Shown piece after piece: positions 34,638 to 44,019 of a stretch of DNA of 64,000 nucleotides. The notes under the pieces are model-generated. The model made no database searches. It was given only the letters and a program-made list of their open reading frames with translations, and had not been told where the DNA came from. Made by a program: the position numbers and the translations under genes. This DNA comes from Streptomyces alfalfae (GTDB lineage Bacteria > Actinomycetota > Actinomycetes > Streptomycetales > Streptomycetaceae): assembly GCF_004127445.1 (NCBI RefSeq), contig NZ_QEXM01000049.1:1-64000 (forward strand), written 5' to 3'. Each line of letters begins with the position of its first letter. Position 1 is the stretch's first letter.

Positions 34638-34766
34638 CTCCTGGCCTTTCGTTCCCGCGGTCAACGTGACTCACCCATACGGGTGAGGCTCATCGAGTCG
34701 GGACTGTACGCGATGCCGGATGGGGACGAAGTGCCCACGGAGCAATTGGCCGGTTAGCGTGCAGCC

Positions 34767-35048
34767 ATGAACGACGATGTGCGACTCGTGGTGTGGGTGC
34801 GCGGGCGGGTGCAGGCCGTGGGATTCCGCTGGTTCACCCGTGCCAAGGCACTGGAGATCGGCGGCCTGTGTGGTTTTGCCCTCAATCTGGAGGACGGCCG
34901 CGTGCAAGTGGTCGCCGAGGGGCCGCGCGAGGGGTGCCAGAAGCTGCTCGACTGGCTCCGGGAGGGCGACACACCCGGGCGGGTCGACGGCGTCACGGAG
35001 ATCTGGGACACACCACGTGGCATATACGAGACCTTCGCCATCCGCTGA
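34767..35048 (+). CDS. acyP: Acylphosphatase
   Basis: A 93-residue enzyme that hydrolyses carboxyl-phosphate bonds. The signature is VRGRVQAVGFRWFTRAKA at about 11-28, with catalytic Arg in GFRWF and the essential Asn in GFALNLEDGRV near 39. The usual Gly in VQGVGFR is Ala here, a mild variation. ATG start at 34767. It lies before smc in Streptomyces, as in this window. Confidence 0.94.
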   Translation: MNDDVRLVVWVRGRVQAVGFRWFTRAKALEIGGLCGFALNLEDGRVQVVAEGPREGCQKLLDWLREGDTPGRVDGVTEIWDTPRGIYETFAIR

Positions 35049-35451
35049 CGCCGACCCGGGCGGACGCCTTCCCCCGGGTCCCGCGGAGGTCCCCGGCGGG
35101 TGACGCGGGCACCTGCCCGAGGCAGAAAGAGCCTGGTGGTTGCCAAGGAACCCCTTGCGGTGGCAGGCTCCGGGAGTAAGGATGATCTCCACGCCCCCAG
35201 GGCCCCGCAGGAGAAGCAGCGCCGTCCGTTCCGAGGCCGCGCGCCCCCGGGTCGCCCGCCAGTACGGGGCGTGATCGTGTTGACCGTCAAACTTTTTGGT
35301 GAGACTCTGGAAGCCCCGCGCACCTTAGCTGTTTGGCATGTGAGAACGGCCCGGCAAGACCCGCAGAACAACGAGTGCCAAGCACCGCGGGTGCGATTCC
35401 CTCACGACCCACACCGCTTCGGTCGGTCACCAGTGTGGAGGACCATCCATC
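35049..35451 (+). promoter_or_regulatory. Gene-free region with candidate promoter and structured leader
   Basis: No ORF is convincing in these 400 bases. A TTGAC-C-GTCAA dyad at 35280-35290 overlaps a possible -35 box. Downstream, TTGGCA (35333-35338) can pair with TGCCAA, and CCACAC (35409-35414) pairs with GTGTGG (35433-35438), whose last bases run into the GGAGGA ribosome site of the next gene. A second weak promoter (TTGCGG, 16 bases, TAAGGA) lies at 35155-35182. Confidence 0.4.
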
Positions 35452-35655
35452 ATGGCAAAGGCGCTTCTCGGTTACGTCGGCGGCAGCGACCCGCGACTTC
35501 TCGCTGAGATGCGAAGGCTTCAGCAGCGTGTACAGGACCTGGAATCCGAGCTCGTGCGGATTCAGCAGGAGAACGACGCTCTCGCGGCTGCCGCTTCTCA
35601 CGAATCTCTCATGGAGAGCATCGACGTACCCCAGGCGGAGCCTGCGCTCACCTGA
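35452..35655 (+). CDS. Small coiled-coil protein
   Basis: A 67-residue protein: MAKALLGYVGGSDPRLLAEM, then a leucine-zipper-like helix (RRLQQRVQDLESELVRIQQE, about 21-40), then an acidic Ala-rich end. It is strongly conserved upstream of smc in Streptomyces as I recall, but no function is known to me. ATG at 35452 has GGAGGA. A classic terminator follows 100 bases later. Confidence 0.85.
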   Translation: MAKALLGYVGGSDPRLLAEMRRLQQRVQDLESELVRIQQENDALAAAASHESLMESIDVPQAEPALT

Positions 35656-35757
35656 CCCCAAATTGAGCACGCTCACACGGGGCCTTCGCGGATGAAGGAA
35701 GGCGCCCAGTAAGCATGTGGTCGGGCCGGCCTGTCAGCCGCCTGCTTCCAGATCTGC

Positions 35758-35786
35758 AAGGGACGCTTCGGCGTCCCTTCTTTCTT
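35758..35786 (+). terminator. Rho-independent terminator before smc
   Basis: AAGGGACGC (35758-35766) pairs perfectly with GCGTCCCTT (35771-35779) around a TTCG tetraloop, followed by CTTTCTT. A textbook terminator, separating the small coiled-coil gene from smc. Confidence 0.9.
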
Positions 35787-35887
35787 GCCCCATGAAGCTT
35801 GTCCCCCCGTGCGCCGCTTCCTTTACCGTCTGATGTGCCCTGCACCTTCATCGGTGAAACGGGCGGCGAAAGGTAGAGTCCGACGGC

Positions 35888-38800
35888 GTGCACCTCAAGG
35901 CCCTGACCCTGCGTGGCTTCAAGTCCTTCGCGTCGGCGACGACGCTGAAGTTCGAGCCGGGCATCACCTGCGTCGTCGGACCCAACGGCTCCGGCAAGTC
36001 CAATGTCGTGGACGCGCTGAGCTGGGTCATGGGGGAGCAGGGCGCCAAGTCGCTGCGCGGCGGCAAGATGGAGGACGTCATCTTCGCCGGCACCACCGGG
36101 CGGCCCCCGCTCGGCCGCGCCGAGGTCTCCCTCACCATCGACAACTCCGACGGCGCGCTGCCCATCGAGTACGCCGAGGTCACCATCACGCGGATCATGT
36201 TCCGCAACGGCGGCAGCGAGTACCAGATCAACGGCGACACCTGCCGCCTCCTCGACATCCAGGAACTCCTGTCCGACTCCGGCATCGGCCGCGAGATGCA
36301 CGTCATCGTCGGCCAGGGCCAGCTCGACGGCGTCCTGCACGCCGACCCCATGGGCCGCAGGGCCTTCATCGAGGAGGCCGCGGGCGTCCTCAAGCACCGC
36401 AAGCGCAAGGAGAAGGCCCTGCGCAAGCTCGACGCGATGAAGGCCAACCTCGCGCGCGTGCAGGACCTCACCGACGAGCTGCGGCGCCAGCTCAAGCCCC
36501 TCGGCCGCCAGGCGGCGGTGGCCCGCCGCGCCGCCGTCATCCAGGCCGACCTGCGCGACGCCCGCCTCCGCCTGCTCGCCGACGACCTCGTGCGCCTGCG
36601 GAAGGCGCTGAACGCGGAGGTCGCCGATGAAGCCGCCCTCAAGGAGCGCAAGGACAGCGCCGAGGCCGAGCTGAAGGCGGCCCTCCAGCGCGAGGCCCGC
36701 CTCGAGGAAGAGGTGCGGCGCCTCACCCCGCGCCTGCAGCGGGCCCAGCAGACCTGGTACGAACTGTCGCAGCTCGCCGAGCGCGTCCGCGGCACCGTCT
36801 CGCTGGCCGACGCCCGGGTCAGGAGCGCCACCACGGCACCCCCCGAGGAGCGGCGCGGCCGTGACCCCGAGGACATGGAGCGCGAGGCCGCCCGCATCCG
36901 GGAGCAGGAGGCCGAGCTGACGGCGGCCCTCGAAGCCGCCGAGCACGCCCTCGACGACACGGTGGCCCACCGGGCCGACCTCGAACAGCGCCTCGCCGTC
37001 GAGGAACGCAGGCTCAAGGACGTGGCGCGGGCCATCGCCGACCGCAGGGAGGGCCTCGCCCGGCTCGGCGGACAGGTCAACGCGGCCCGTTCGCGGGCCG
37101 CCTCCGCCCAGGCCGAGATCGACCGCCTCGCCGAGGCGCGCGACGCGGCGGCCGAGCGCGCGGTCACCGCCCAGGAGGAGTACGAGCAGCTCAAGGCCGA
37201 GGTCGACGGGCTCGACGCGGACGACGCGGAGCTCGGCGAACGGCACGACGCGGCCAGGCGGGACCTCGGCGAGGCCGAGGCCGCCCTCACCGCGGCACGG
37301 GAGGCGGCGACCGCCGCCGAGCGCAAGCGGGCCGCCGTCGCCGCGCGGCACGACGCGCTCGCGCTCGGTCTGCGGCGCAAGGACGGCACCGGGGCCCTGC
37401 TCTCGGCCAGGGACCAGCTCACCGGAGTGCTCGGCCCGGCCGCCGAGCTGTTGAGCGTCACGCCCGGCCACGAGGTGCAGGTCGCCGCGGCTCTCGGCGT
37501 GGCGGCCGACGCCCTCGCGGTGAGCGGTCCCGGCACCGCCGCCGAGGCCATTCGGCTGCTGCGGAAGCAGGACGCGGGGCGCGCGGCGCTGCTGCTCGGG
37601 GGTGCGCCGGACGGCGTGCGCCAGGAGCGGCGTGAGGGCCCGCCCCACGTCGCCGACCTCGTACGCGGTCCACAGGAGCTGTTGCCGGCGGTGCGGCGGC
37701 TGCTGGCCGGGATGGTCGCCGTGGGGACCCTGGAGGACGCCGAGGACCTCGTCTACGCCCACCCCGAGCTGACCGCCGTCACCGCGGAGGGCGACCTGCT
37801 CGGGGCGCACTTCGCGCACGGCGGCTCCGCCGGGGCGCCGAGCCTGCTCGAAGTACAGGCCTCCGTCGACGAGGCGGCCGCCGAGCTCGAACAGCTCGCC
37901 GTGCGGTGCGAGGAGCTGGCCGAGGCCCAGCGCGGCGCGGCCGGGCGGCGCGCGGACGCCGCCGCGCTCGTCGAGGAGCTGGGCGAGCGGCGCAGGGCCG
38001 CCGACCGGGAGAAGTCGTCCGTCGCCCAGCGGCTCGGGGCGCTCGCCGGGCAGGCGCGCGGCGCGGCGGGCGAGGCCGAGCGCAGCGCCGCGGCGGCGGC
38101 CAAGGCGCAGGAGGCGCTCGACCGGGCCGTGGCGGAGGCCGAGGAGCTGGCCGAGCGGCTGGCCGTCGCCGAGGAGGCGCCGGCCGACGAGGAGCCCGAC
38201 ACCTCCGTGCGCGACCGCCTGGCCGCCGACGGGGCGAACGCCCGGCAGACCGAGATGGAGGCGCGGCTCCAGGCCCGTACGCACGAGGAGCGGGTGAAGG
38301 GCCTCGCGGGGCGCGCCGACTCCCTGGACCGGGCCGCGCGCGCCGAACGCGAGGCACGCGCGCGTGCCGAGCGGCGCACGGCGCGCCTGCGCCACGAGGC
38401 CACCGTGGCGGCGGCCGTCGCGGCCGGCGGGCGGCAGCTCCTCGCGCACGTCGAGGTCTCCCTGCTCAGGGCCGAGCAGGAACGTGCCGCCGCCGAGCGC
38501 GCGAAGGAGGCGCGGGAGCGGGAGCTCGCCGCCGAGCGCGACCAGGGGCGCGCTCTCAAGGCCGAGCTGGACAAGTTGACTGATTCAGTTCACCGCGGCG
38601 AGGTACTAGGTGCCGAGAAGCGGCTGCGCATCGAGCAGCTGGAGACCAAGGCACTGGAGGAACTCGGTGTGGAACCGGCGGGGCTCGTGGCCGACTACGG
38701 CCCTGACCAGCCCGTGCCGCCCTCGCCCGCCGCCGAGGGCGAGGAGCTGCCGGAGGACCCCCGGCACCCGCGGAACATGCCGGCGCCCTTCGTCCGTGCC

Positions 38801-39439
38801 GAGCAGGAGAAGCGGCTCAGGTCAGCCGAACGGGCGTACCAGCAGCTCGGAAAAGTGAATCCGCTGGCCCTTGAGGAGTTCGCGGCACTGGAGGAACGCC
38901 ACAAATTCCTCAGTGAGCAGCTCGAAGACCTGAAGAAGACGAGGGCCGACCTCCTCCAGGTGATCAGGGAGGTCGACGAACGCGTCGAGCAGGTCTTCGC
39001 CGAGGCCTACCGGGACACGGCCAGGGAGTTCGAGGGTGTCTTCTCGCGGCTGTTCCCCGGCGGCGAGGGGCGGCTGATCCTGACCGACCCCGACAACATG
39101 CTCACCACGGGTGTGGACGTCGAGGCGCGGCCCCCGGGCAAGAAGGTCAAGCGGCTGTCGCTGCTGTCGGGCGGTGAGCGGTCCCTCACGGCCGTGGCGC
39201 TGCTCGTCTCGATCTTCAAGGCACGGCCGAGCCCGTTCTATGTGATGGACGAGGTCGAGGCGGCGCTCGACGACACCAACCTCCAGCGCCTGATCCGGAT
39301 CATGCAGGAGCTGCAGGAGGCCTCGCAGCTCATCGTGATCACGCACCAGAAGCGCACGATGGAGATCGCGGACGCCCTGTACGGCGTCTCGATGCAGGGT
39401 GACGGCGTCTCCAAGGTGATCAGCCAGCGGCTCCGCTAG
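35888..39439 (+). CDS. smc: Chromosome segregation protein SMC
   Basis: A 1183-residue SMC ATPase that, with ScpA/ScpB, condenses and separates chromosomes. Walker A GPNGSGKS is at 31-38; two long Glu/Arg/Ala coiled coils flank a hinge near residues 500-650; the ABC signature LLSGGERSL is near 1090 and Walker B YVMDEVEAALDD near 1117. Length is normal. GTG start at 35888. scpA and scpB are not in the window. The GC-rich coiled coils produce long open antisense frames that are not genes. Confidence 0.97.
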   Translation: MHLKALTLRGFKSFASATTLKFEPGITCVVGPNGSGKSNVVDALSWVMGEQGAKSLRGGKMEDVIFAGTTGRPPLGRAEVSLTIDNSDGALPIEYAEVTITRIMFRNGGSEYQINGDTCRLLDIQELLSDSGIGREMHVIVGQGQLDGVLHADPMGRRAFIEEAAGVLKHRKRKEKALRKLDAMKANLARVQDLTDELRRQLKPLGRQAAVARRAAVIQADLRDARLRLLADDLVRLRKALNAEVADEAALKERKDSAEAELKAALQREARLEEEVRRLTPRLQRAQQTWYELSQLAERVRGTVSLADARVRSATTAPPEERRGRDPEDMEREAARIREQEAELTAALEAAEHALDDTVAHRADLEQRLAVEERRLKDVARAIADRREGLARLGGQVNAARSRAASAQAEIDRLAEARDAAAERAVTAQEEYEQLKAEVDGLDADDAELGERHDAARRDLGEAEAALTAAREAATAAERKRAAVAARHDALALGLRRKDGTGALLSARDQLTGVLGPAAELLSVTPGHEVQVAAALGVAADALAVSGPGTAAEAIRLLRKQDAGRAALLLGGAPDGVRQERREGPPHVADLVRGPQELLPAVRRLLAGMVAVGTLEDAEDLVYAHPELTAVTAEGDLLGAHFAHGGSAGAPSLLEVQASVDEAAAELEQLAVRCEELAEAQRGAAGRRADAAALVEELGERRRAADREKSSVAQRLGALAGQARGAAGEAERSAAAAAKAQEALDRAVAEAEELAERLAVAEEAPADEEPDTSVRDRLAADGANARQTEMEARLQARTHEERVKGLAGRADSLDRAARAEREARARAERRTARLRHEATVAAAVAAGGRQLLAHVEVSLLRAEQERAAAERAKEARERELAAERDQGRALKAELDKLTDSVHRGEVLGAEKRLRIEQLETKALEELGVEPAGLVADYGPDQPVPPSPAAEGEELPEDPRHPRNMPAPFVRAEQEKRLRSAERAYQQLGKVNPLALEEFAALEERHKFLSEQLEDLKKTRADLLQVIREVDERVEQVFAEAYRDTAREFEGVFSRLFPGGEGRLILTDPDNMLTTGVDVEARPPGKKVKRLSLLSGGERSLTAVALLVSIFKARPSPFYVMDEVEAALDDTNLQRLIRIMQELQEASQLIVITHQKRTMEIADALYGVSMQGDGVSKVISQRLR

Positions 39440-39471
39440 GCCTCACGGCACGCCGCCCGACGGCCCCGGGG

Positions 39472-39497
39472 GGTCGCCGGGTGATCGTCCGGCGATT
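39472..39497 (+). terminator. Possible terminator after smc
   Basis: TCGCCGG (39474-39480) pairs with CCGGCGA (39489-39495) around an eight-base loop, about 35 bases past the smc stop. Confidence 0.5.
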
Positions 39498-39536
39498 CCG
39501 GAGACGCGTGCCACCCTCAAGTGATCAGCATCTGAC

Positions 39537-39549
39537 TTCAAGACTTGAA
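39537..39549. promoter_or_regulatory. TTCAAG-A-CTTGAA palindrome upstream of glcP
   Basis: A perfect 6-1-6 palindrome. The same half-site recurs nearby: CTCAAG at 39515-39520, CTCAAG at 39560-39565 and ACTTGAAG at 39606-39613 inside the promoter spacer. This looks like a multi-site operator for a sugar-responsive regulator. Confidence 0.55.
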
Positions 39550-39594
39550 CACAGAAGACCTCAAGTTGCCTGCAAATTCACAACAGCCTCCCTA

Positions 39595-39622
39595 TTGACT
39601 TCGTAACTTGAAGGCATAGTCT
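39595..39622 (+). promoter_or_regulatory. Probable glcP promoter
   Basis: TTGACT (39595-39600) and TAGTCT (39617-39622) are separated by 16 bases. The spacer carries an ACTTGAAG half-site, so a repressor bound there would block polymerase. The leader to the GTG start is about 100 bases. Confidence 0.55.
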
Positions 39623-39729
39623 CTGCAACGTTGCTTTTACCTTCAGGTGGTGGGCGGCGTGAAGTTGTGCGCCACTTGAATAACTCGCCCCCACCCCCGG
39701 CGACGCTGCCGGTGGCCCGAGGAGTACAC

Positions 39730-41154
39730 GTGACCAGCACATCGAAGGCGCCCCCGTCCGGAGCCAGAGAGGCCCACCCGGACCATCTCGGCCATGTCAT
39801 CTTCATTACGGCGGCTGCCGCGATGGGTGGCTTCCTCTTCGGCTACGACAGCTCGGTGATCAACGGCGCGACCGTCGCCATCCAGCACCGCTTCGACGTC
39901 GACGCCGACACGCTCGGCTGGATCATCGCCACCGCGCTCCTCGGCTGCGCCGTCGGCGCCGCCGTCGCCGGACGCATCGCCGACCGGATCGGCCGCATCC
40001 GCTGCATGCAGATCGCCGCCGTGCTCTTCGCGGCGAGCGCCGTGGGCTCGGCGCTGCCCTTCGCGGCCTGGGACCTCACGATGTGGCGCCTCATCGGCGG
40101 CATCGGCATCGGCATGGCCTCCGTGATCGGCCCGGCCTACATCGCCGAGGTCGCCCCGCCCGCCTACCGCGGCCGGCTCGCCTCGTTCCAGCAGGCCGCC
40201 ATCGTCATCGGCATCGCGGTCTCCCAGTTGGTCAACTGGGGCATCCTGAACATGGCGGACGGCGACCAGCGCGGCAAGCTCGCCGGTCTTGAGGCCTGGC
40301 AGTGGATGCTCGGCGTCATGGTCATCCCCGCGCTCCTCTACGGGCTGCTGTCCTTCATCATCCCGGAGTCCCCGCGCTTCCTGATCTCGGCCGGCCGGCA
40401 CACCGAGGCCAAGAAGGTGCTCGGCGAGGTCGAGGGCACCACCATCGATCTGGACGCGCGCGTCGACGAGATCGAGCGCGGGCTGCGCAGGGAGCACAAG
40501 CCGTCGTTCAAGGACCTGCTCGGCAAGGTCGGCTTCCTGCCGATCGTCTGGATCGGCATCGGGCTCTCGGTCTTCCAGCAGCTCGTCGGCATCAACGTGA
40601 TCTTCTACTACTCGAACCAGCTGTGGCAGTCGATCGGCAAGGACCCCTCCAGCTCGTTCCTGTACTCGTTCGAGACGTCGATCGTGAACATCATCGGCAC
40701 GGTCATCGCGATGATCTTCGTCGACCGCATCGGCCGCAAGCCCCTCGCCATCATCGGCTCCGCGGGCATGGCGGCGGCCCTGTTCACCATGGCGTGGGCC
40801 TTCTCGTACAAGACCGGCTCCGGTGACCACGTCTCGCTGCCCAATGCGCAGGGCCTGACCGCGATCATCGCGGCCAACGGCTTCGTCCTCTTCTTCGCCC
40901 TGTCCTGGGGCGTGGTCGTCTGGGTGCTGCTCGGCGAGATCTTCCCGAACCGCATCCGCGCCGCCGCGCTCGGTGTGGCCGCCTCCGCCCAGTGGCTCGC
41001 CAACTTCGCGATCACCAAGACCTTCCCGAGCATGTCCGAGTGGTCGCTGACCGGCTCGTACATCATCTACGGCGCCTTCGCCGCGATCTCGATCCCCTTC
41101 GTCATGAAGTTCGTCAAGGAGACGAAGGGCAAGGCCCTGGAGGAGATGGGCTAA
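39730..41154 (+). CDS. glcP: Glucose permease GlcP (MFS sugar/H+ symporter)
   Basis: A 474-residue transporter with twelve predicted membrane segments. Sugar-porter signatures are FGYDSSVINGA near 39, GRIADRIGR, PESPRFL near 214 with the central cytoplasmic loop, the helix-7 motif QQLVGINVIFYYSNQLW near 285 and DRIGRKPL. Its place after smc matches glcP1 of S. coelicolor, the main glucose uptake system needed for glucose kinase-dependent carbon control. GTG start at 39730. It has its own promoter with a repeated CTTGAA operator-like array. Confidence 0.93.
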   Translation: MTSTSKAPPSGAREAHPDHLGHVIFITAAAAMGGFLFGYDSSVINGATVAIQHRFDVDADTLGWIIATALLGCAVGAAVAGRIADRIGRIRCMQIAAVLFAASAVGSALPFAAWDLTMWRLIGGIGIGMASVIGPAYIAEVAPPAYRGRLASFQQAAIVIGIAVSQLVNWGILNMADGDQRGKLAGLEAWQWMLGVMVIPALLYGLLSFIIPESPRFLISAGRHTEAKKVLGEVEGTTIDLDARVDEIERGLRREHKPSFKDLLGKVGFLPIVWIGIGLSVFQQLVGINVIFYYSNQLWQSIGKDPSSSFLYSFETSIVNIIGTVIAMIFVDRIGRKPLAIIGSAGMAAALFTMAWAFSYKTGSGDHVSLPNAQGLTAIIAANGFVLFFALSWGVVVWVLLGEIFPNRIRAAALGVAASAQWLANFAITKTFPSMSEWSLTGSYIIYGAFAAISIPFVMKFVKETKGKALEEMG

Positions 41155-41182
41155 ACCCCGCTGCCCCCTCCTCTTCAGGAAG

Positions 41183-41230
41183 CTGCCCCGGCCGAGGGAC
41201 GAGTGCTCACTTGTCCTTCAGCCGGGGCAG
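41183..41230. terminator. Convergent terminator including the end of the LLM gene
   Basis: CTGCCCCGGC (41183-41192) pairs with GCCGGGGCAG (41221-41230), with an inner GGACGAGT/ACTTGTCC stem. The last eight codons of the LLM gene form one arm, so coding sequence and terminator overlap. Confidence 0.75.
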
Positions 41231-42190
41231 TACGTTTTCGCAGAAGTGGTGCAGGCTGCGCCAGCCCTCGTCCACGGGCATCCCGCCGGAGAGCGGATGC
41301 AGGATGAGGCCGCCGGTGTCGCCCTTCGCGTACGTCACGCACTCCTCGGGCGTCAGCACCCGGTACACGCCCTCCGCGCGCAGCTCCTCGACCGTCGTGG
41401 CCGCCGACCTCACCGCCGAGCGGATGTCCCCCGTCTGCCAGGAGGCGTACGTGCGGGCCTCGTGCAGGAAGTGCTCGCCGTGCTCCGCCCAGGTCCGCTC
41501 GGGATCGTCGGCGATGTGCAGCAGCGGGGTCTCGGCGGCGGGCATCATCGTCCAGCCCTCGGTGCCGTGCTCCGCGAGCCGCTCGGTGTAGTACGCCTCC
41601 AGTTCGGGCAGGTGCGCGCTGGGGAAGAACGGCAGGCCGAGCCGGGCCGCGCGCCGCGCCGCCGCCTTCGACGAGCCGCCGACCAGGAGCATCGGGTGCG
41701 GCTGCGTCAGGGGACGCGGGGTGACGCGGACCGTGCGGCCGCGGTAGGTGAAGGGCTCGCCGGTCCAGGCCTTGAGCAGCGTTTCGAGCAGCTCGTCCTG
41801 GAGCTTGCCGCGCCGCGTGTAGTCGACGCCGGCCCGCTCGTACTCCTCGGGCCGGTAGCCGATGCCCGCCACGGTGACCAGGCGGCCCCCGCTCAGCAGG
41901 TCGAGTACGGCGATGTCCTCCGCGAGCCGCAGCGGGTCGTGCAGCGGGCCGATGATCGCGGAGACCGTCACGGAGATCCGCCGGGTGGCCCCGAAGACCG
42001 CTCCGGCGAAGGCGAAGGGGGAGGGCAGCCAGTTGTTCTCGGCGCCGTGGTGCTCCTCGGTCTGGATGGTGGTGATGCCGCGGTCGTCCGCGTACGCGGA
42101 CATCTCCAGGGCGGTCTTGTAGCGCTCGCTCAGCGCGGCGGGCGTGGCCGCGGGGTCGACGAGGTTGAAGCGTACGACTGTGACGGGCAT
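41207..42190 (-). CDS. LLM-class flavin-dependent oxidoreductase
   Basis: A 327-residue luciferase-like monooxygenase-fold protein using FMN or coenzyme F420. It has TIQTEEHHGAENNWLPSP near 40, VSAIIGPLHDPLRLAEDIAV near 76, GRLVTVAGIGYRPEEYERAG near 103 and LLVGGSSKAAARRAARLG near 170. The HDPLRLAED and GIGYRP elements are the common cofactor-binding ones. ATG 42190 follows GGGGGAC. The substrate is unknown. It is not linked to F420 genes directly, but cofC is present in the window. Confidence 0.91.
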   Translation of the reverse strand: MPVTVVRFNLVDPAATPAALSERYKTALEMSAYADDRGITTIQTEEHHGAENNWLPSPFAFAGAVFGATRRISVTVSAIIGPLHDPLRLAEDIAVLDLLSGGRLVTVAGIGYRPEEYERAGVDYTRRGKLQDELLETLLKAWTGEPFTYRGRTVRVTPRPLTQPHPMLLVGGSSKAAARRAARLGLPFFPSAHLPELEAYYTERLAEHGTEGWTMMPAAETPLLHIADDPERTWAEHGEHFLHEARTYASWQTGDIRSAVRSAATTVEELRAEGVYRVLTPEECVTYAKGDTGGLILHPLSGGMPVDEGWRSLHHFCENVLPRLKDK

Positions 42191-42303
42191 GGGAACGTCC
42201 CCCTTCACCGTGCGTGGGCGGCGAAGGGGGACGCTAGTTGACGTCACATCAGATGGGTAGCCTCGTGGGGAAGTTGGCGCGGAACGGCCGCCCCCGCGGC
42301 GGG

Positions 42304-42321
42304 CCGGGGAGCACTCCCCGG
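42304..42321 (-). terminator. Hairpin downstream of the NCS1 permease gene
   Basis: CCGGGGAG (42304-42311) pairs with CTCCCCGG (42314-42321). It lies 50 bases past the permease stop, in a region with further GC dyads. Confidence 0.55.
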
Positions 42322-42372
42322 GGGCCCCGCGGCCGGGCCGGCGTCCGCCGGGCCGAGCGCCCCGCGACCGGG

Positions 42373-43821
42373 TCAGGCGGAGATCAGTTCACCGTCGCCC
42401 TTGTCGCCCGGCGCCCCGGTGTCCTCGACCAGCGGGGTCTTCGGCAGGACCGCGTACAGCACCGCCGAGAGGGCGATCGTGGCGAGCCAGCCGAGGCCGT
42501 GGCGGCCGATCCAGGAGCCGGCGAGCGGGCCGCTGAACCAGTCGACCTTGGTGAAGAGCAGCCCCACCACGAGCGCGAGCGCCCACGCGGTCATGGCCTG
42601 CCAGGCGAAGCCCGCCTTGTACCAGTAGGCGCTGGTGCGCCCGGTGTCCATCAGGGCCTCGCCGTCGTACGTCCGGCGGCGCAGCATGTCGACGCCGAAG
42701 ACGCCGATCCAGGCGGAGAACGCGACCGCGAGCAGGGTGAGGAAGGAGATGAACGAGCCCATGAAGCTCGTTGCCACGTTCATCAGGATGTAGCCGAAGA
42801 TCAGGCTGATGACCGCGTTCACGCTGACGGCCCACGCGCGCGGGACCTTGATGCCGAGCGTCATGGCGGTGAAGCCCGCGGAGTACATCGACATCGAGTT
42901 GATCAGGAGCATGCCGATCAGGGCCATGATCAGATACGGCACCGCGATCCACGTCGGCAGCAGCGAGCCGAGGAAGGAGACCGGGTCGGCCGCGGTGGAG
43001 AGCTTCGGCGCGGAGACCGCCATGACGGCGCCCATCAGGACCATCGGCACGACGACGATGCCGGCGCCACCGATGGCGTGGCCGACCAGCGGCTTGTCGG
43101 AGGCCGTGCGCGGCAGGTAGCGGGTGAAGTCCGGGCCCGTCGGGACCCAGCTGATGCCGCCCGCGGCGATCGTGCCGACGCCCGCGACCATCATCGCGGT
43201 GGAGCCCGCGGGCTTGTCGAAGACGGCGGACCAGTCGGTCTCGGCGAGGAGGTAGATCAGGACGAGGACGCTGAAGGCGCCGAAGGCGTAGGTCGACCAC
43301 GTGCTGCAGATGTGCAGGATCTTCCTGCCGAGGCCGCTGATCAGGAACGTGCAGGTCACGAAGGCGACCAGCGTCACGACGGTCAGCCAGGTGGTGGACT
43401 CGACGTCGAAGCAGATGTTCAGGACGGTGATGATCGCGTACGCGCCCGTGACCGCGTTGATCGTCTCCCAGCCCCAGCGGGCGACCCAGATCAGCGCGCC
43501 CGGGAAGAGGTTGCCGCGCTGGCCGAAGACCGCGCGGGAGAGCGTCATGCCCGGCGAGCCGCCGCGCTTGCCCGCGATGGAGATCAGCCCGACGAGGCCG
43601 TAGCTCAGCAGGGGCGAGACGAGGGCGACGACCAGGACCTGCCAGAAGTTCAGGCCGTTGGAGACGATCAGGCCCGCGCCCATGGTGAGCAGCAGGACGC
43701 TGATGTTGGCCGCCACCCAGGTGGGGAACAGCTCGCGGGTGCGGCCCGTGCGCTCCGCGTCGGGGACCGGCTCCAGGCCGCGTGTCTCCAGGGCGCCTTC
43801 GGATTCGGCGGTGGTGCTCAT
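42373..43821 (-). CDS. NCS1-family cytosine/purine permease (CodB type)
   Basis: A 482-residue integral membrane transporter with about twelve segments. The NCS1 pattern is clear: WVAANISVLLLTMGAGL near 34, GKRGGSPGMTLSRAVFG near 81 and WGWETINAVTGAYAI near 113, then SWVPTGPDFTRYLP. Family members carry cytosine, purines, hydantoins or vitamins with Na+ or H+; the substrate here is undetermined. ATG at 43821 (MSTTAESEG). No cytosine deaminase is adjacent. It is divergent from ftsY. Confidence 0.92.
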   Translation of the reverse strand: MSTTAESEGALETRGLEPVPDAERTGRTRELFPTWVAANISVLLLTMGAGLIVSNGLNFWQVLVVALVSPLLSYGLVGLISIAGKRGGSPGMTLSRAVFGQRGNLFPGALIWVARWGWETINAVTGAYAIITVLNICFDVESTTWLTVVTLVAFVTCTFLISGLGRKILHICSTWSTYAFGAFSVLVLIYLLAETDWSAVFDKPAGSTAMMVAGVGTIAAGGISWVPTGPDFTRYLPRTASDKPLVGHAIGGAGIVVVPMVLMGAVMAVSAPKLSTAADPVSFLGSLLPTWIAVPYLIMALIGMLLINSMSMYSAGFTAMTLGIKVPRAWAVSVNAVISLIFGYILMNVATSFMGSFISFLTLLAVAFSAWIGVFGVDMLRRRTYDGEALMDTGRTSAYWYKAGFAWQAMTAWALALVVGLLFTKVDWFSGPLAGSWIGRHGLGWLATIALSAVLYAVLPKTPLVEDTGAPGDKGDGELISA

Positions 43822-44019
43822 GGGGGTGGGTCCGTGCCTCTCGCTCGGCTCGCAACGTCGCGATCCGTCGGTGGGGGTGATAGCGATGGACTCTACGCGC
43901 GTTGATGCGGGCAGCTCCATCGTACTTTAGTCCGAGTAGTGCCTTCAAACGGCTTATGTTCTTTGGAGGAAGACACAATCTGGGCCCCGGTGGGAGCCAT
44001 GGCCGATACTGGACGGGTT

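Noticed and set aside
35648..38449. A 933-residue minus-strand frame opposite smc
   Set aside because: Repetitive composition and no recognisable domain; it mirrors the SMC coiled-coil codons.
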